A DNA stretch of 61,641 bases, taken from Deltaproteobacteria bacterium. GTDB taxonomy: Bacteria > Desulfobacterota > Desulfobaccia > Desulfobaccales > 0-14-0-80-60-11. The notes beneath the pieces are model-generated. The model worked only from the letters and a program-made list of their open reading frames with translations. It was not told the DNA's origin and ran no database searches. Below, in pieces: positions 50,031 through 59,550 of this stretch. The DNA is taken from contig VGSQ01000004.1 of the NCBI GenBank assembly GCA_016874975.1, forward strand, positions 1 to 61,641. Reading direction: 5' to 3'. The stretch's first letter is position 1; each line of letters begins with the position of its first letter. The translations under genes and the position numbers were made by a program.

Positions 50031-51854
50031 TCACAGGGGCCCGTGGATGATGTCCCAGAGGAAGGCCACCAGGCCCGCCAGGAGCATGTTCCCCTCCACC
50101 AGGCTTTCCAACAGCAAGCCCGATTCCTTGAAAACGTATCGGTAAAGGCAGAGGTAGCCCAACGCGTAAAGCCCGCAGAGCCCCAGGGCGTAACCCAGGG
50201 AAGGGATGAGGTGCAGCCGGGCGGCGACCAGGAGCATGGCCACCAGGCCCACGGCCCCCGAGGAGAGCACTCTGAGGGCGCCGCGCCGCCCCCAGGCGAT
50301 GGCCAGGGTCTCTTTGCCGACGATGCGGTCCCCTTCGATGGCCAGGATCTCAAAGAGGCCGGTGCGGATAAAGACCAGGCCGGCCACGAAGAAGAAAGCC
50401 ACCGCGGTGGCCCCGGTGACCTCCTGTTCCGAGCAGACCACGGGAATGAGGGCGGCCAACACCCCCCAGGCCAAGGCGGTGAAGACGCTTTTGGAGCCGG
50501 GGATTTCCTTGAGCCGGGCGATACGGGTGACGGCGGCCAGTTTTTCCGGGATGATCTTGAGGTTGTAGACCAGCCCCAGGCCGCTCATGGCCAGAATAAA
50601 GGCGAAGGCCACCAGCCCCAGGTAAAGTCCCAACGCCAGCGCCGCCAAGGCCGACAGGGCGCCGCTCACCAGCAGAAAGAGCCGGTGGCGCCCGTAAAAC
50701 ATGGACTGCACCGGATCGTTGAGCCGGGAGGCCTCATCCGTGAAGTGGTTGAGCAGGTGCATGGCGTACACGTAGAAAAAGGCCACGAAAAAATAGGCCC
50801 AGTCGGGCTCCACCTTTTGCAGGAGCGAGGAGGTGTAGCTGAGGCAGCCGGCGCCCAGGGCCACGTAAAGGTTGGACTTCAGGATGAAGCGCCAGATGCG
50901 GTAGAGGTATTGCACCAGGGAGCCGGGCCGGAAGGCCCAGGCGTGCTTCAGGGTGGTGACCACGTTGCTGATGAGCCAATGGGGGGTGGAGGCCCCGGCG
51001 GTCACCCCCACCACCTGGTAGCGGCTCATCTCCTTGAGGTCCAGTTCCTGCTCCGTCTCCACATGGTAGGTGGGCACGCCCGTGGCCCGGGAGATCTCCA
51101 CCAGGCGCTGGGTGTTGCCGCTGTTGCGGCCGCCCACCACCACCATGGCCTCCACCTGCCGGGCCATCTCCTGCACCTCGGCCTGGCGGCTGGCGGTGGC
51201 GTCGCAGATGGTGTTGTAGATCCTGGCGTTGGTAAACCGCTCTTTGACGGCGTCCACCACTTTGTTGAACTGGCTCTCGCTCTGGGTGGTCTGAGCCACC
51301 ACGATGACGTCCTGAATGTCCGGAACCGCGGCCACGTCCCCAGGGGAAGAGACCACGTAGCCCCGGCCTTCGGTGTAGCCCAAAAGTCCCCTCACCTCGG
51401 GGTGGTCCTCGTCGCCCACGATGAGGGTGGCATGGTCCTGGCGGGCCCAACGCCGGATGATGGCCTGCACCCGGGCCACCTTGGGACAGGTGGCGTCGAT
51501 GATGTCGCCCTGGGTGGTCTCCAGGACCGCCCGCTCCTGGGGCGGGATGCCGTGGGCCCGGATCAGCACCAGACCCGGGGGCGCCTCCTCCCCGGGCCCG
51601 AGCACCCGGATGCCGCGCTCCTCCAGGAGTTGGAGCACCTGGGGATTGTGAATCAGGGGGCCGTAGGTGTAGATGCGGGTCTTGTTCTGGTTCATGGCCT
51701 GGAGGACCATCTCCATGGCCCGCTTCACTCCCATGCAGAAGCCCGCGGTGCGGGCCAGCACCACCCGGATGGGGGCGTGGCCCCGGGCCCGACCGGCTTC
51801 GGGGGGACTTGCTCTCCCGGCCTCGGCAGGGGAGATGTCGGCCTTGTCTGCCAT
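50031..51854 (-). CDS. IspH-UbiA fusion protein
   Basis: A 607-aa protein. Residues about 29-310 are IspH (4-hydroxy-3-methylbut-2-enyl diphosphate reductase, last step of the MEP isoprenoid pathway): three cluster Cys in RTAGFCMGVKRAMEM, IIDATCPKVARVQ and NTICDATASRQAEV, plus LIRAHGIPPQERAV, DEDHPEVRGLLGYTEG and VTAGASTPHWLI. Residues about 325-607 are a polytopic UbiA-type prenyltransferase domain (YAMHLLNHFTDEASRLNDP; EILAIEGDRIVGKETLAIAW). Compared with N-D-x2-D-x3-D and D-x3-D, both aspartate motifs are incomplete. A 28-residue Pro/Ala-rich leader precedes IspH. I see no stop or frame break between the halves, so the fusion looks genuine. Confidence 0.9.
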   Translation of the reverse strand: MADKADISPAEAGRASPPEAGRARGHAPIRVVLARTAGFCMGVKRAMEMVLQAMNQNKTRIYTYGPLIHNPQVLQLLEERGIRVLGPGEEAPPGLVLIRAHGIPPQERAVLETTQGDIIDATCPKVARVQAIIRRWARQDHATLIVGDEDHPEVRGLLGYTEGRGYVVSSPGDVAAVPDIQDVIVVAQTTQSESQFNKVVDAVKERFTNARIYNTICDATASRQAEVQEMARQVEAMVVVGGRNSGNTQRLVEISRATGVPTYHVETEQELDLKEMSRYQVVGVTAGASTPHWLISNVVTTLKHAWAFRPGSLVQYLYRIWRFILKSNLYVALGAGCLSYTSSLLQKVEPDWAYFFVAFFYVYAMHLLNHFTDEASRLNDPVQSMFYGRHRLFLLVSGALSALAALALGLYLGLVAFAFILAMSGLGLVYNLKIIPEKLAAVTRIARLKEIPGSKSVFTALAWGVLAALIPVVCSEQEVTGATAVAFFFVAGLVFIRTGLFEILAIEGDRIVGKETLAIAWGRRGALRVLSSGAVGLVAMLLVAARLHLIPSLGYALGLCGLYALGYLCLYRYVFKESGLLLESLVEGNMLLAGLVAFLWDIIHGPL

Positions 51855-52016
51855 GATTTACCTGAAAATTTCTACGCAGGCTGAAGTCTGCGGCTACCAA
51901 AGATTGCCCTTTGACTGCAATGCGGCGTTACATCTCCAAAGAATACATACCAAACGTCAGGTTCATCACGGTGGCAAAGGCCTCAGGAACATCGCCGTAT
52001 CGGCGCACCTCGTGAT

Positions 52017-53066
52017 TCAAGGCCGCCGCTCCTGCCGCAGCCGCCGGGCCAGGTGGCGAGCCACCAGCTCCCGGCCCGCATCGGTGAGGTGGATGCCGTC
52101 CGACTGGTAGGTCGGCTCGGTCCGGGTGCACAAAATATTCTGAAAATCCACAAAATAGGGTTTGCGCCGCAACTCCCCGGAAAGGGCCCGGTACGTCACC
52201 CGGAAGTTGTGGATGAGGGAAAAATGCTTTCCTATTATCATATATTCCTTTTCCTGTTTTTTCACGCCCTCATCCACCCTGCCGTCCTCCACCCACCACA
52301 TGGGCTGCCAGACCAGGAGAAACCGGGCCCCGAAACCCTCGGCCAGGCGGTGCAGGTAGTCGTAGCGGCGCACCGCGCTCTGCACAAATTCCGCCAGGAC
52401 CCGGTCCCCCTCCTCGATGGGAATGACCCCCTGGCGCACCTTGTCGTAGAAATCCCGGGTGTAGGAGGCGTACAGGGCGGCGTTCAGGGGCTTGAGCAGG
52501 CCGAAAAAGCTGCCGTGGTAGCTCTCGATGAGGGCCCGCACCTGGCGGTAGCCGTGGTGGGCGTCGGGGGTGCGGTACTGGGCGAAGTAGGTGCAGTCGT
52601 TGGCCCCGTCATAAAAAATGATCGCCGCCGGAGACGGCTGCTTCTCAATGAGCAGCTTTTGCAGGTACTTGGCCTCCATGAGGGAGTTGAAGCCGTCCAC
52701 CCCGAAGTTCCAGACCACCGCCGGCAAGCGGGGCTCTTCCTGGTTCAGCATCCGGGCCAGATAGCTGGGGATGGTGCGCTCGTCGAAATCGGTGACGCCC
52801 CGCACCGTGGAGCCGCCCATCATCCAGATATGGCGATGGGTGTTGGGGTCCGGCGAGGCGGGATTGTTCGCCGTGGGCCGCACCCCGGCGCCGGTCAGGT
52901 AGAGGGCGTAAGGGTCGTAGCGCACCGCCTCCCCCTCCCAGAACTGGCCGTAGAGGTAATAGGTGCTCAGGACGACGATGAGGAAGCACAGCACCTCCAG
53001 ACACACCAGGGCGGCCACCCCCCACAGAACCACCTTGAGCAGCCGGCGCCACCAGCGTTTGATCAT
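52017..53066 (-). CDS. Membrane-anchored SGNH/GDSL-type hydrolase
   Basis: A 349-aa protein with a basic start and one N-terminal anchor (VVLWGVAALVCLEVLCFLIV). SGNH-like blocks: IWMMGGSTVRGVTDFDERTI (Ser), NFGVDGFNSLMEAKYLQKLL (Gly), IIFYDGANDCTYFAQY (Asn), SDGIHLTDAGRELVARHLAR (Asp and His). It probably acts outside the membrane on an ester or acetyl group, perhaps of a polysaccharide. The start at 53066 is used because the track extension lies in repeat-derived sequence. Confidence 0.82.
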   Translation of the reverse strand: MIKRWWRRLLKVVLWGVAALVCLEVLCFLIVVLSTYYLYGQFWEGEAVRYDPYALYLTGAGVRPTANNPASPDPNTHRHIWMMGGSTVRGVTDFDERTIPSYLARMLNQEEPRLPAVVWNFGVDGFNSLMEAKYLQKLLIEKQPSPAAIIFYDGANDCTYFAQYRTPDAHHGYRQVRALIESYHGSFFGLLKPLNAALYASYTRDFYDKVRQGVIPIEEGDRVLAEFVQSAVRRYDYLHRLAEGFGARFLLVWQPMWWVEDGRVDEGVKKQEKEYMIIGKHFSLIHNFRVTYRALSGELRRKPYFVDFQNILCTRTEPTYQSDGIHLTDAGRELVARHLARRLRQERRP

Positions 53067-53247
53067 GCGTTCAACTCCGATGTCGTTGTGGTGGGGGTAG
53101 GGACGGGGGAGCGGCGGCCCCTGTGGCACGGGCATCCTGCCCGTGATTATCTCCTCCCACGCCCCCCTCCCAACCAGGCCTGTCCGGTAAGGATTTTGCA
53201 CGAAGGCGGTTTTTATGCCCCCTCCCCACGGTGGGAGGGGGTTGGGG

Positions 53248-53457
53248 CATTGGCGCTAACTTAAGCAAGCAGTGGGTATGCCAAGGGTAACCTGTTGAAC
53301 AGTCAAGATAAATCCCCCCTTACCCCCCTTTGCCAAAGGGGAGAATGAGCAGTCGGTGACCCGAAGTCCCCCTTTGGAAAAGGGGGATTTATGGGGATTT
53401 TAAGTAAAATCGGTATGTTATGATGTAAACTGGTTTTTTCTTAAGTTAGCGCCAATG
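53248..53457. mobile_element. MITE-A, copy 2 (210 bp)
   Basis: Same perfect 18-bp ends as copy 1 (CATTGGCGCTAACTTAAG ... CTTAAGTTAGCGCCAATG), opposite internal orientation, same length. The 11-bp direct repeat GGGGGTTGGGG flanks both sides. Seven or so substitutions separate the two copies, mostly in the C/G-rich hairpins. Confidence 0.88.
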
Positions 53458-53557
53458 GGGGGTTGGGGGGAGGGGGGCGAATGAGACAAGTCATCGTCAT
53501 TACAGATAATTTCGCCACCCCCTCCCCAGCCCTCCCCCATCAAGGGGGACCGAGTCT

Positions 53558-53690
53558 GAGATGAAGGCTCTTCCCTGTCCGGAGGCCTTTTTGATATGCG
53601 CCTCCTTTTATCTTAAGGCCGAAACATCAAGGCTGGAAGGCAATATCCTGGTCAGAGATGCCTTGTAAGCAAAAATCGTGCCGGACAGCC
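53558..53690. repeat. Repeat D, copy 2
   Basis: Same orientation as 11618-11745, with GATGC as a 5-bp insertion before CTTGTAAGCAAAAA. A further GTGCCGGACA follows at about 53726. Confidence 0.7.
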
Positions 53691-53793
53691 CTGTCCTTGC
53701 CCCCCCTTTGGAAAAGGCGGGATACGTGCCGGACAACCCAAAGTCCTCCTTTGAAAAAAAGGGGGGTGAGGAGGATATCACCTAAGATAAAGA

Positions 53794-53802
53794 TGCTATA
53801 AT
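53794..53802 (+). promoter_or_regulatory. Extended -10 promoter element
   Basis: TGCTATAAT, a perfect -10 with TGn extension, about 230 bp upstream of the metallophosphoesterase gene. The -35 is weak. Confidence 0.4.
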
Positions 53803-54034
53803 GGCAACCGATCTTCTGACAGGTCAGTTCCGTAGGGTGCGCACCGCGCACCATTGCCGGGGCTGGAGGCGGTCAGAGACGCCCGACCCACCGGCCTTTT
53901 CATGGGTTACGGGTAGGCCAAAGGTCTAGGCGCGACTATTATGGGGGCTAAGGGGTTGGGAGAGGGGTCGGGGTCCCTTCGCCCCGGCAAACTTGCAGAA
54001 CAGCATTTGCTCATCCGCGGAGGAGCCGCCCGGG

Positions 54035-54865
54035 ATGCGCCTCCTTTTTGTCACGGACCTGCACGGCAGCATCAGGAAATATGAGATCCTCCTGAAGGAG
54101 GCCCGGGCCGTCCGGGCCCAGGTGGTGGTGAACGGCGGCGACATGCTGCCCACCGAGGGAGACCTCTTCCGCCAGGGCGACTTCATCCGCACCTTCCTGG
54201 CCCGCCATTTCGAGGCTTACGACCACGCCGGCATCCACTACCTCTGCTTCCTGGGCAACGACGACCTGCGCATCTTTGACGGCCTGCTGGCGGAGACTGC
54301 GGCCCGCTGCGGCTACGTGCATGTCCTGGCGCAGCGCTGGCTGTCCCTGGGCGCCTTTGAGTTCATCGGCATGAATTGGGTGGCGGATTATCCCTTCCGC
54401 CTCAAGGACCGCTGCCGCCGGGACACGGAGAGCTTCCGCTTCCCGCCGCAGTACGGCTCGGCCCTGGTGTCCACGGCCCGGGGCTGGAAGGAAATCCCCG
54501 ATTGGTTCGGGTACGCTGCCCAATTGCCCAGTCTGGCGGAGGAGTTGGAGAACCTGCCCCAGCCCCGCCGCTGGCAGGACACCGTCTGCATCATGCACAT
54601 GCCGCCGGCCCATTTGGGGCTGGACGTCTGCCAGGACGGCCGCCGGGTGGGTTCCCAGGCCATCCACGACTACCTGAAAGCCCATCAACCCTTGCTCTCC
54701 CTGCACGGGCACATCCACGAATCGCCCCGGATGTCCGGACACTGGCAGGCCTGGCTGGGGAAGACCCTGTGCCTGCAGCCGGGCCAGGGCGCGGGGCTCA
54801 CCTATGTGGCCGTGGACCTGGCCACCCGGGAGTGCCGGCGGTTCGTGCTCCCTAACGTGCGCTGA
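54035..54865 (+). CDS. Calcineurin-like metallophosphoesterase
   Basis: A 276-aa protein with the five metal-binding blocks in order: LLFVTDLHGSIRKYE (D-x-H), VVVNGGDMLPTEGD (G-D), CFLGNDDLRIFD (G-N-D), CIMHMPPAHLGLD (His) and LSLHGHIHESPRM (G-H-x-H). No signal peptide. The start at 54035 (MRLLFVTDLHG) is chosen: family members begin at this strand and GGAGG lies upstream. Substrate unknown. It converges with the small secreted protein gene. Confidence 0.88.
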   Translation: MRLLFVTDLHGSIRKYEILLKEARAVRAQVVVNGGDMLPTEGDLFRQGDFIRTFLARHFEAYDHAGIHYLCFLGNDDLRIFDGLLAETAARCGYVHVLAQRWLSLGAFEFIGMNWVADYPFRLKDRCRRDTESFRFPPQYGSALVSTARGWKEIPDWFGYAAQLPSLAEELENLPQPRRWQDTVCIMHMPPAHLGLDVCQDGRRVGSQAIHDYLKAHQPLLSLHGHIHESPRMSGHWQAWLGKTLCLQPGQGAGLTYVAVDLATRECRRFVLPNVR

Positions 54866-54871
54866 CCGGAT

Positions 54872-55252
54872 TTATTTCTTCACATAGGCGCCGTCCACCG
54901 CCGCGGCGGCGCCCATGTAGTAGCGGCAGGTCTCGTCGCCGCCGGAGAGCACCGCCTTCCTGAGGTCCGGGTAAAACTTGAGCACCAGGCGGCAGCCCTC
55001 CTCCCCCTCATATACACCCACGTCGTTCTCCAGCCGGACCTTGCCTTCGATTTCCGCGGTGTGCTGCGTGGCGCGGGCCACCGTGTGCACCTTGAAGGCA
55101 ATCTCCCCGCCGGCCAGCTCCTGCACCGTGAGGGTCCCGGACAGCCCCTTTCTCTGGAGGTGATAAGTTCCCGCCACCTGCGCCTGCGCCAGCGCAGCCG
55201 TCCACAGGATGGCCAACAGCGTCACCAGCCACGCACGCATCATGGTCCGCAT
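54872..55252 (-). CDS. Small secreted protein
   Basis: A 126-aa exported protein: signal RAWLVTLLAILWTAALAQAQ, then a small beta-rich domain (VAGTYHLQRKGLSGTLTVQE, IEGKVRLENDVGVYEGEEGC, LVLKFYPDLRKAVL, DETCRYYMGAAAAVDGAYVK). Two Cys may form a disulfide. The pattern resembles small DUF-type lipocalin- or lysozyme-inhibitor-like periplasmic proteins, but I cannot name the family. A weak promoter (TTGCAG-16-TATAGG) lies at 55290-55317. Confidence 0.8.
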   Translation of the reverse strand: MRTMMRAWLVTLLAILWTAALAQAQVAGTYHLQRKGLSGTLTVQELAGGEIAFKVHTVARATQHTAEIEGKVRLENDVGVYEGEEGCRLVLKFYPDLRKAVLSGGDETCRYYMGAAAAVDGAYVKK

Positions 55253-55900
55253 GGCCAGATCTCCTTCGGGATGGATCTTGGCCCGGCATCCTATACCGTT
55301 TTCACATTGACCTGCAACGAATCTCCTAATCGGATCCTAACGTAGGGGCGGGTTTCAAACCCGCCCCTACAAAAGGTTTTTCATGCCCGGGGGTGGCCCC
55401 GTTGGGGCCATGAGCATTTCAAGACAGTTACTCATGAGCCTGCGGCTCACCCGCAAAGCATGAAAAGTTCTCCCCCTCACCCTGCCCCTCTACCCCGGGG
55501 GGCTGAGCATTACCCACAAGTCCCAGGGAAGGGATGAGGAGCAGCGAAAACCTCGTTCCCAAGGTCCTGCTTGGGAACGCAATGCGCCCGAAGCTCCTGC
55601 TTCGGGCGGTTGTCCTAGGGCGCGCCGCGCACGCCGGGGCCGGCGGCCGCGGGCCGCCCTATCACCTGCCCTTCAGGCGTTTTTTATGTCCGGTGCGCCG
55701 GGCGCAGCCTAAAGGCTGCGGCTACCAAAAGAACCATGCGGCAGGGCGGGCTCTGCCCGGCGCCACCCCCTGACAAGGGGGCGCAGTGCGCACCCTGGGC
55801 GACTTGTGGATAATGATAAACCCATCGGGGGGAGAGGGGGGACCGGTGGCACAGGCTTTCCAGCCTGTGGCCCCCCCGGGCCCCCTCCCGACATTTCTTG
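55253..55900. repeat. Repeat-rich intergenic region
   Basis: Contains GTAGGGGCGGGTTT/AAACCCGCCCCTAC palindrome (55342-55371), a CATGAGCC...ATGAAAAG repeat (55417-55467), GTTCCCAAG palindromes (55553-55606), a GCGGCTACCAA motif (also near 51888), GGGCGGGCTCTGCCC and a diverged GGTGCGC palindrome (near 55783). No gene is supported. Confidence 0.6.
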
Positions 55901-58705
55901 TTACAGCGCCTTGGAGACCGCGACGCCGCCCTTCTTGTCCTTGATATTGGCGTGGGCTGCAGCCATGCGGGCGATGGGGATGCGCATGGGCGAGCAGGAC
56001 ACGTAGTTGAGCCCGATCTTGTGGCAGAACTCAATGGCCTGGGGTTGGCCGCCGTGTTCGCCGCAGATGCCGATCTTCAGGTCGGGGCGGACCTTCCGTC
56101 CTTCCGCCACGGCGTGCTTCATGAGCCAGCCCACCCCCATTTCGTCCAGAATCTCGAAGGGGTTGTGCCGCAGGATGCCTTCCGTGTTGTAGATGGGCAG
56201 GAACTTGTTCTCCGCGTCCTCCCGGGAGAAGGAGAAGGTGCCCTGGGTGAGGTCATTGGTGCCGAAGGAGAAAAATTCCGCCTCCGTAGCGATGCGCGCC
56301 GCCCGGACGCAGGCCCGGGCGATTTCCACCATGGTGCCGAATTTGTAATTGATTTTGACGTTGTAACGCTTCTCCACCTCTTTGTGGATTTTCTCCACCC
56401 GGGGTTTGACCCAGACCAGTTCCTGCACGGTGCAGACGTTGGGGATCATGATTTCCGGTCGGGCGTCGATCTTTTCCCGGAGGGCCAGGGCCGCGGCCTC
56501 AAAGATGGCCTGGATCTGCATGTCATAAATTTCCGGGAAGGAGATGCCACAGCGCACGCCCCGGTTGCCCAGCATGGGGTTGTATTCGTGCAGCACCCTG
56601 ACCCGGCGCAACACCTTTTCCTTCTGTTTGAGGAGCTTCTGGTCCAGCCCCTTGGCCCGGAAGTCACTGAATTCCCGGGTGACCGATTCGATACTGGGCA
56701 GTTGTTTGTACAGCTCCGGGTCCAGCATGGCCACGGTGCCGGGGATCTGCTCCAGGGCGTACATGATCTGGCTGAATTCCCGCAGCCGGTTGACGTCGCT
56801 GATCAACTCCTCGATGGTGGGCAGGAACTCGTGCAGCGGGGGGTCCAGCAGCCGGATGGTGACCGGCAGCCCCTCCATGGCCCGGAAGATTTCCACGAAG
56901 TCGGCGCGCTGCATGGGCAGGAGCTTGCTGGCCCAATGTTTACGCTCCTCGGGGCTGTCGGCCAGGATCATGTTGCGTATCAGGGGCAGGCGGTCGGCCT
57001 CGTTGAACATGCGCTCGGTGCGGCACAGGCCGATGCCCTGGGCGCCGTGCTGGCGGGCCTTCTGGGCCATGTCCGGGGTGTCGGCGTTGGCCCAGACTTC
57101 GATCTTGGCGTACTTGTCGGCCCACTCCATCAGGGTCTTCAGGTCCTTGGGGAGCTCCGGATCCAGCATCGGCACCGAGCCCACATACACTGCGCCGGCG
57201 GTGCCGTCGATGGTGACGATGTCCCCTTCCTTGAGGACCACGCTGCCCACCCGGGCTTCCTTGAGGTCATAATTGATATCCAGGCCTTCCGCCCCGGAGA
57301 CGCAGGGTTTGCCCATGCCCCGGGCGACCACCGCGGCGTGGGAGGTCTTGCCTCCCCGGCTGGTGAGGATGCCCTGGGCCGCAAAAAAGCCATGGATGTC
57401 CTCGGGTTTGGTCTCCACCCGGGTGAGGATGATCTTTTCCCCGGCGCTGCCCATGTGTTCGGCCCGGTCGGCGTCGAAGACCACTTTGCCCGTGGCCGCG
57501 CCGGGTGAGGCCGAGATGCCCACGGCCAGGGGCTCCTGCTTGAAATCCGGGTCGATGCGGCGGTGCAGGAACTGCTCCAGGAACTCCGCCGGGATGCGCA
57601 AGAGGGCCTCCTCCTCGTTGATCAGGCCCTCCTTCACCAGGTCCACCGAGGTCTTGCACAGGGCCCAGGCATTCATCTTGCCGTTGCGGGTCTGGAGCAT
57701 GTACAGCTTGCCCTTCTCGATGGTGAACTCGAAGTCCTGGACCTCCCGATAATGCTTTTCCAGGATGCTGCGCATCTGCTCCAGTTGTTTGTAGATGGCA
57801 GTCATGTCCGTCTTGAGCTCTTTTAAGGGCCTGGGGGTGCGGATGCCGGCCACCACGTCCTCGCCCTGGGCGTTGATCAGGTAGTCGCCGTAGAGGACGT
57901 TTTTGCCCGTGCCCGGGTCCCGGGTGAAGCCCACGCCGGTGGCCGAATCGGTGCCCATGTTGCCGAAGACCATGGTGCAGATGTTCACTGCGGTGCCGTA
58001 GGCCATGTCCGGGGTGATGTTGAACTGGCGGCGGTAGTCCACCGCCCTCTTCCCGGTCCAGGACTTGAAGACGCCCTCGATGGACAGGAAGAGCTGGGCC
58101 CACACATCCTGGGGAAAGGGCCGGCCGGTGTGTTTCTTGATGATGGCTTTGAACTTGTCCACCACCTCGCTCAAGGCCTGGGCGTTGAGTTCGGTGTCCA
58201 CCGTGGCGTGGTGCTGTTCCTTGACGGCTTCAAAAGCCTCGTCGAATTCGGCGTCGGGCACGCCCAGGCCGATCTTGCCGAAGAGCTGCAGGAAGCGCCG
58301 GTAAGCGTCCTGGGCGAAGCGCTCGTCGCCGGTGAGGGCGGCCAATCCCTTGGCCGTGTCGTCGTTCAGTCCCAGGTTGAGGATGGTGTCCATCATCCCC
58401 GGCATGGACAGGGCGGAGCCGGAGCGCACCGACACCAGCAGGGGGTTGTGGGCGTCGCCGAACCCCTTGCCGGTCTTTTTCTCCAGGGCCTCCATGTACT
58501 CATGCACCTCGTCCATGAGTCCGTCGGGGAAGTGGTTCCCCCCGTCCAGGTACTGCACGTTGGCTTCGGTGGTGATGACGAAACCGGGGGGCACCGGCAG
58601 ACCGATCTGGGTCATGCTGCACAGACCGGCTCCCTTGCCGCCCAAAAGTTTTTTATTGGCGCCGTCACCCTCTTCGAAGGCGTAACAATAGCGCTTCTTC
58701 TCCAT
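55901..58705 (-). CDS. ppdK: Pyruvate, phosphate dikinase
   Basis: Interconverts pyruvate + ATP + Pi and phosphoenolpyruvate + AMP + PPi, allowing gluconeogenic PEP formation in anaerobes. It is about 934 aa with the N-terminal ATP-grasp domain (NKKLLGGKGAGLCSMTQIGL, VSVRSGSALSMPGMMDTILN), the central swivelling phosphohistidine domain (SRGGKTSHAAVVARGMGKPC) and the C-terminal PEP/pyruvate barrel (EFFSFGTNDLTQGTFSFSRE, IGICGEHGGQP with the catalytic Cys). The start at 58705 has AAGGAG; the track start at 58756 adds 17 basic residues and would sit only a few bases from a possible transcription start. Confidence 0.96.
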   Translation of the reverse strand: MEKKRYCYAFEEGDGANKKLLGGKGAGLCSMTQIGLPVPPGFVITTEANVQYLDGGNHFPDGLMDEVHEYMEALEKKTGKGFGDAHNPLLVSVRSGSALSMPGMMDTILNLGLNDDTAKGLAALTGDERFAQDAYRRFLQLFGKIGLGVPDAEFDEAFEAVKEQHHATVDTELNAQALSEVVDKFKAIIKKHTGRPFPQDVWAQLFLSIEGVFKSWTGKRAVDYRRQFNITPDMAYGTAVNICTMVFGNMGTDSATGVGFTRDPGTGKNVLYGDYLINAQGEDVVAGIRTPRPLKELKTDMTAIYKQLEQMRSILEKHYREVQDFEFTIEKGKLYMLQTRNGKMNAWALCKTSVDLVKEGLINEEEALLRIPAEFLEQFLHRRIDPDFKQEPLAVGISASPGAATGKVVFDADRAEHMGSAGEKIILTRVETKPEDIHGFFAAQGILTSRGGKTSHAAVVARGMGKPCVSGAEGLDINYDLKEARVGSVVLKEGDIVTIDGTAGAVYVGSVPMLDPELPKDLKTLMEWADKYAKIEVWANADTPDMAQKARQHGAQGIGLCRTERMFNEADRLPLIRNMILADSPEERKHWASKLLPMQRADFVEIFRAMEGLPVTIRLLDPPLHEFLPTIEELISDVNRLREFSQIMYALEQIPGTVAMLDPELYKQLPSIESVTREFSDFRAKGLDQKLLKQKEKVLRRVRVLHEYNPMLGNRGVRCGISFPEIYDMQIQAIFEAAALALREKIDARPEIMIPNVCTVQELVWVKPRVEKIHKEVEKRYNVKINYKFGTMVEIARACVRAARIATEAEFFSFGTNDLTQGTFSFSREDAENKFLPIYNTEGILRHNPFEILDEMGVGWLMKHAVAEGRKVRPDLKIGICGEHGGQPQAIEFCHKIGLNYVSCSPMRIPIARMAAAHANIKDKKGGVAVSKAL

Positions 58706-58831
58706 AACAACCGTCTCCTTCCCGGATTTTTCCGTCTTTTTGCGCGGCATAGGCATGCTCCTCTCCGTTTTTAGCGCTATTTGTGAAAAATATCAAAAAG
58801 AAAATGCCTGGCTCGGCGAGAGGTCTCCGTT

Positions 58832-59446
58832 TCATCCCTCCTCCCCCTGGGACAGGCGGGCGATTTCGGCCATGATGCGGTCCGTCAGGGCCCGGGCCTG
58901 GGAGGGGTGGGCGGCGCGCAGGGGAGGCCCCAGACGTACCGCCACGTCATACCCCCCGGGTCTTTTCCGGTAGCGGATGCCCACCGGCACAAAGGGCAGC
59001 GGCGCCATGCCCCGGTGTTCCTGGAGACCCAGCAGCATCTGGATGAGGCGGTGTTTGCCGGCCCCCACGCCGCCCAGGATGTAGGTGCCTTCGGGAAAAA
59101 GGACGATAACGGCCCGATCTCTCAACAGGGGAAGCAGGCGCTTGAATGAGGACAAGGTGGCCCGGGGGCGCTCCCGGGCCACCGGCAGCCCGCCCAGGGC
59201 GGAGAGAAATTCCCGCTGGCCGGCCCGCTGAAAGAGTTCCGCTTTGGCGATGTAATGCATGGGGCGGGGCAGAGCCGTCCCCAGCAGGGGGATGTCCTCC
59301 CAGCGCTGGTGTTTGGGGCAGACGATGACCGGACCGGAAGCGGGTAGGAACTCAAGCCCAGACACGTCCAGGGCGAAAAAACACCCCATGGTGCGGCCGA
59401 CGAGCCACTGCATGAAGCGATAGAGGGTGGGACACAGAGAAATCAC
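58832..59446 (-). CDS. plsC: 1-acyl-sn-glycerol-3-phosphate acyltransferase-like protein
   Basis: A 204-aa acyltransferase of glycerolipid synthesis. The H-x4-D motif is in VIVCPKHQRWEDIPLLGTAL, and the substrate-binding block VIVLFPEGTYILGGVGAGKH gives F-P-E-G-T. A third block, PLPFVPVGIRYRKRPGG, fits motif IV. A hydrophobic N-terminus anchors it to the membrane. Divergent from the cysteine desulfurase gene (104-bp gap). Confidence 0.9.
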   Translation of the reverse strand: MISLCPTLYRFMQWLVGRTMGCFFALDVSGLEFLPASGPVIVCPKHQRWEDIPLLGTALPRPMHYIAKAELFQRAGQREFLSALGGLPVARERPRATLSSFKRLLPLLRDRAVIVLFPEGTYILGGVGAGKHRLIQMLLGLQEHRGMAPLPFVPVGIRYRKRPGGYDVAVRLGPPLRAAHPSQARALTDRIMAEIARLSQGEEG

Positions 59447-59550
59447 GGAATCGGGGGCAGACCTCCGCTGCGCGACCTTTCCTTCCCATGTATCAGAGGT
59501 TGCGGTAAAGTGTCAATGAGGAAGACACCAAAGGCGGGAGGGAGGCGATC

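Larger units (their letters stand above)
53067..54034. repeat. Repeat-dense intergenic region (about 970 bp)
   Basis: Contains in order GGGAGGGGGTTGGGG tracts, MITE-A copy 2, CCCTCCCCCATCAAGGGGG, repeat D, CCCCCTTTGGAAAAG modules, a GGTGCGC palindrome (53832-53852) and an inverted CATGGGTTACGGGT repeat (53868-53938). No gene is supported. Confidence 0.75.

Noticed and set aside
50043-51884. 613-aa ORF opposite the IspH-UbiA gene, and similar long antisense ORFs (1042-2562, 26783-28765, 55898-57508, 6142-7881)
   Set aside because: All mirror genes with clear family motifs and have His/Gly/Gln-rich, low-complexity translations.
51928-52131. 67-aa minus-strand ORF ending FATVMNLTFGMYSLEM
   Set aside because: The N-terminal two thirds is a shadow of the SGNH hydrolase gene. 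The last 25 residues might be a gene relic but cannot be identified.
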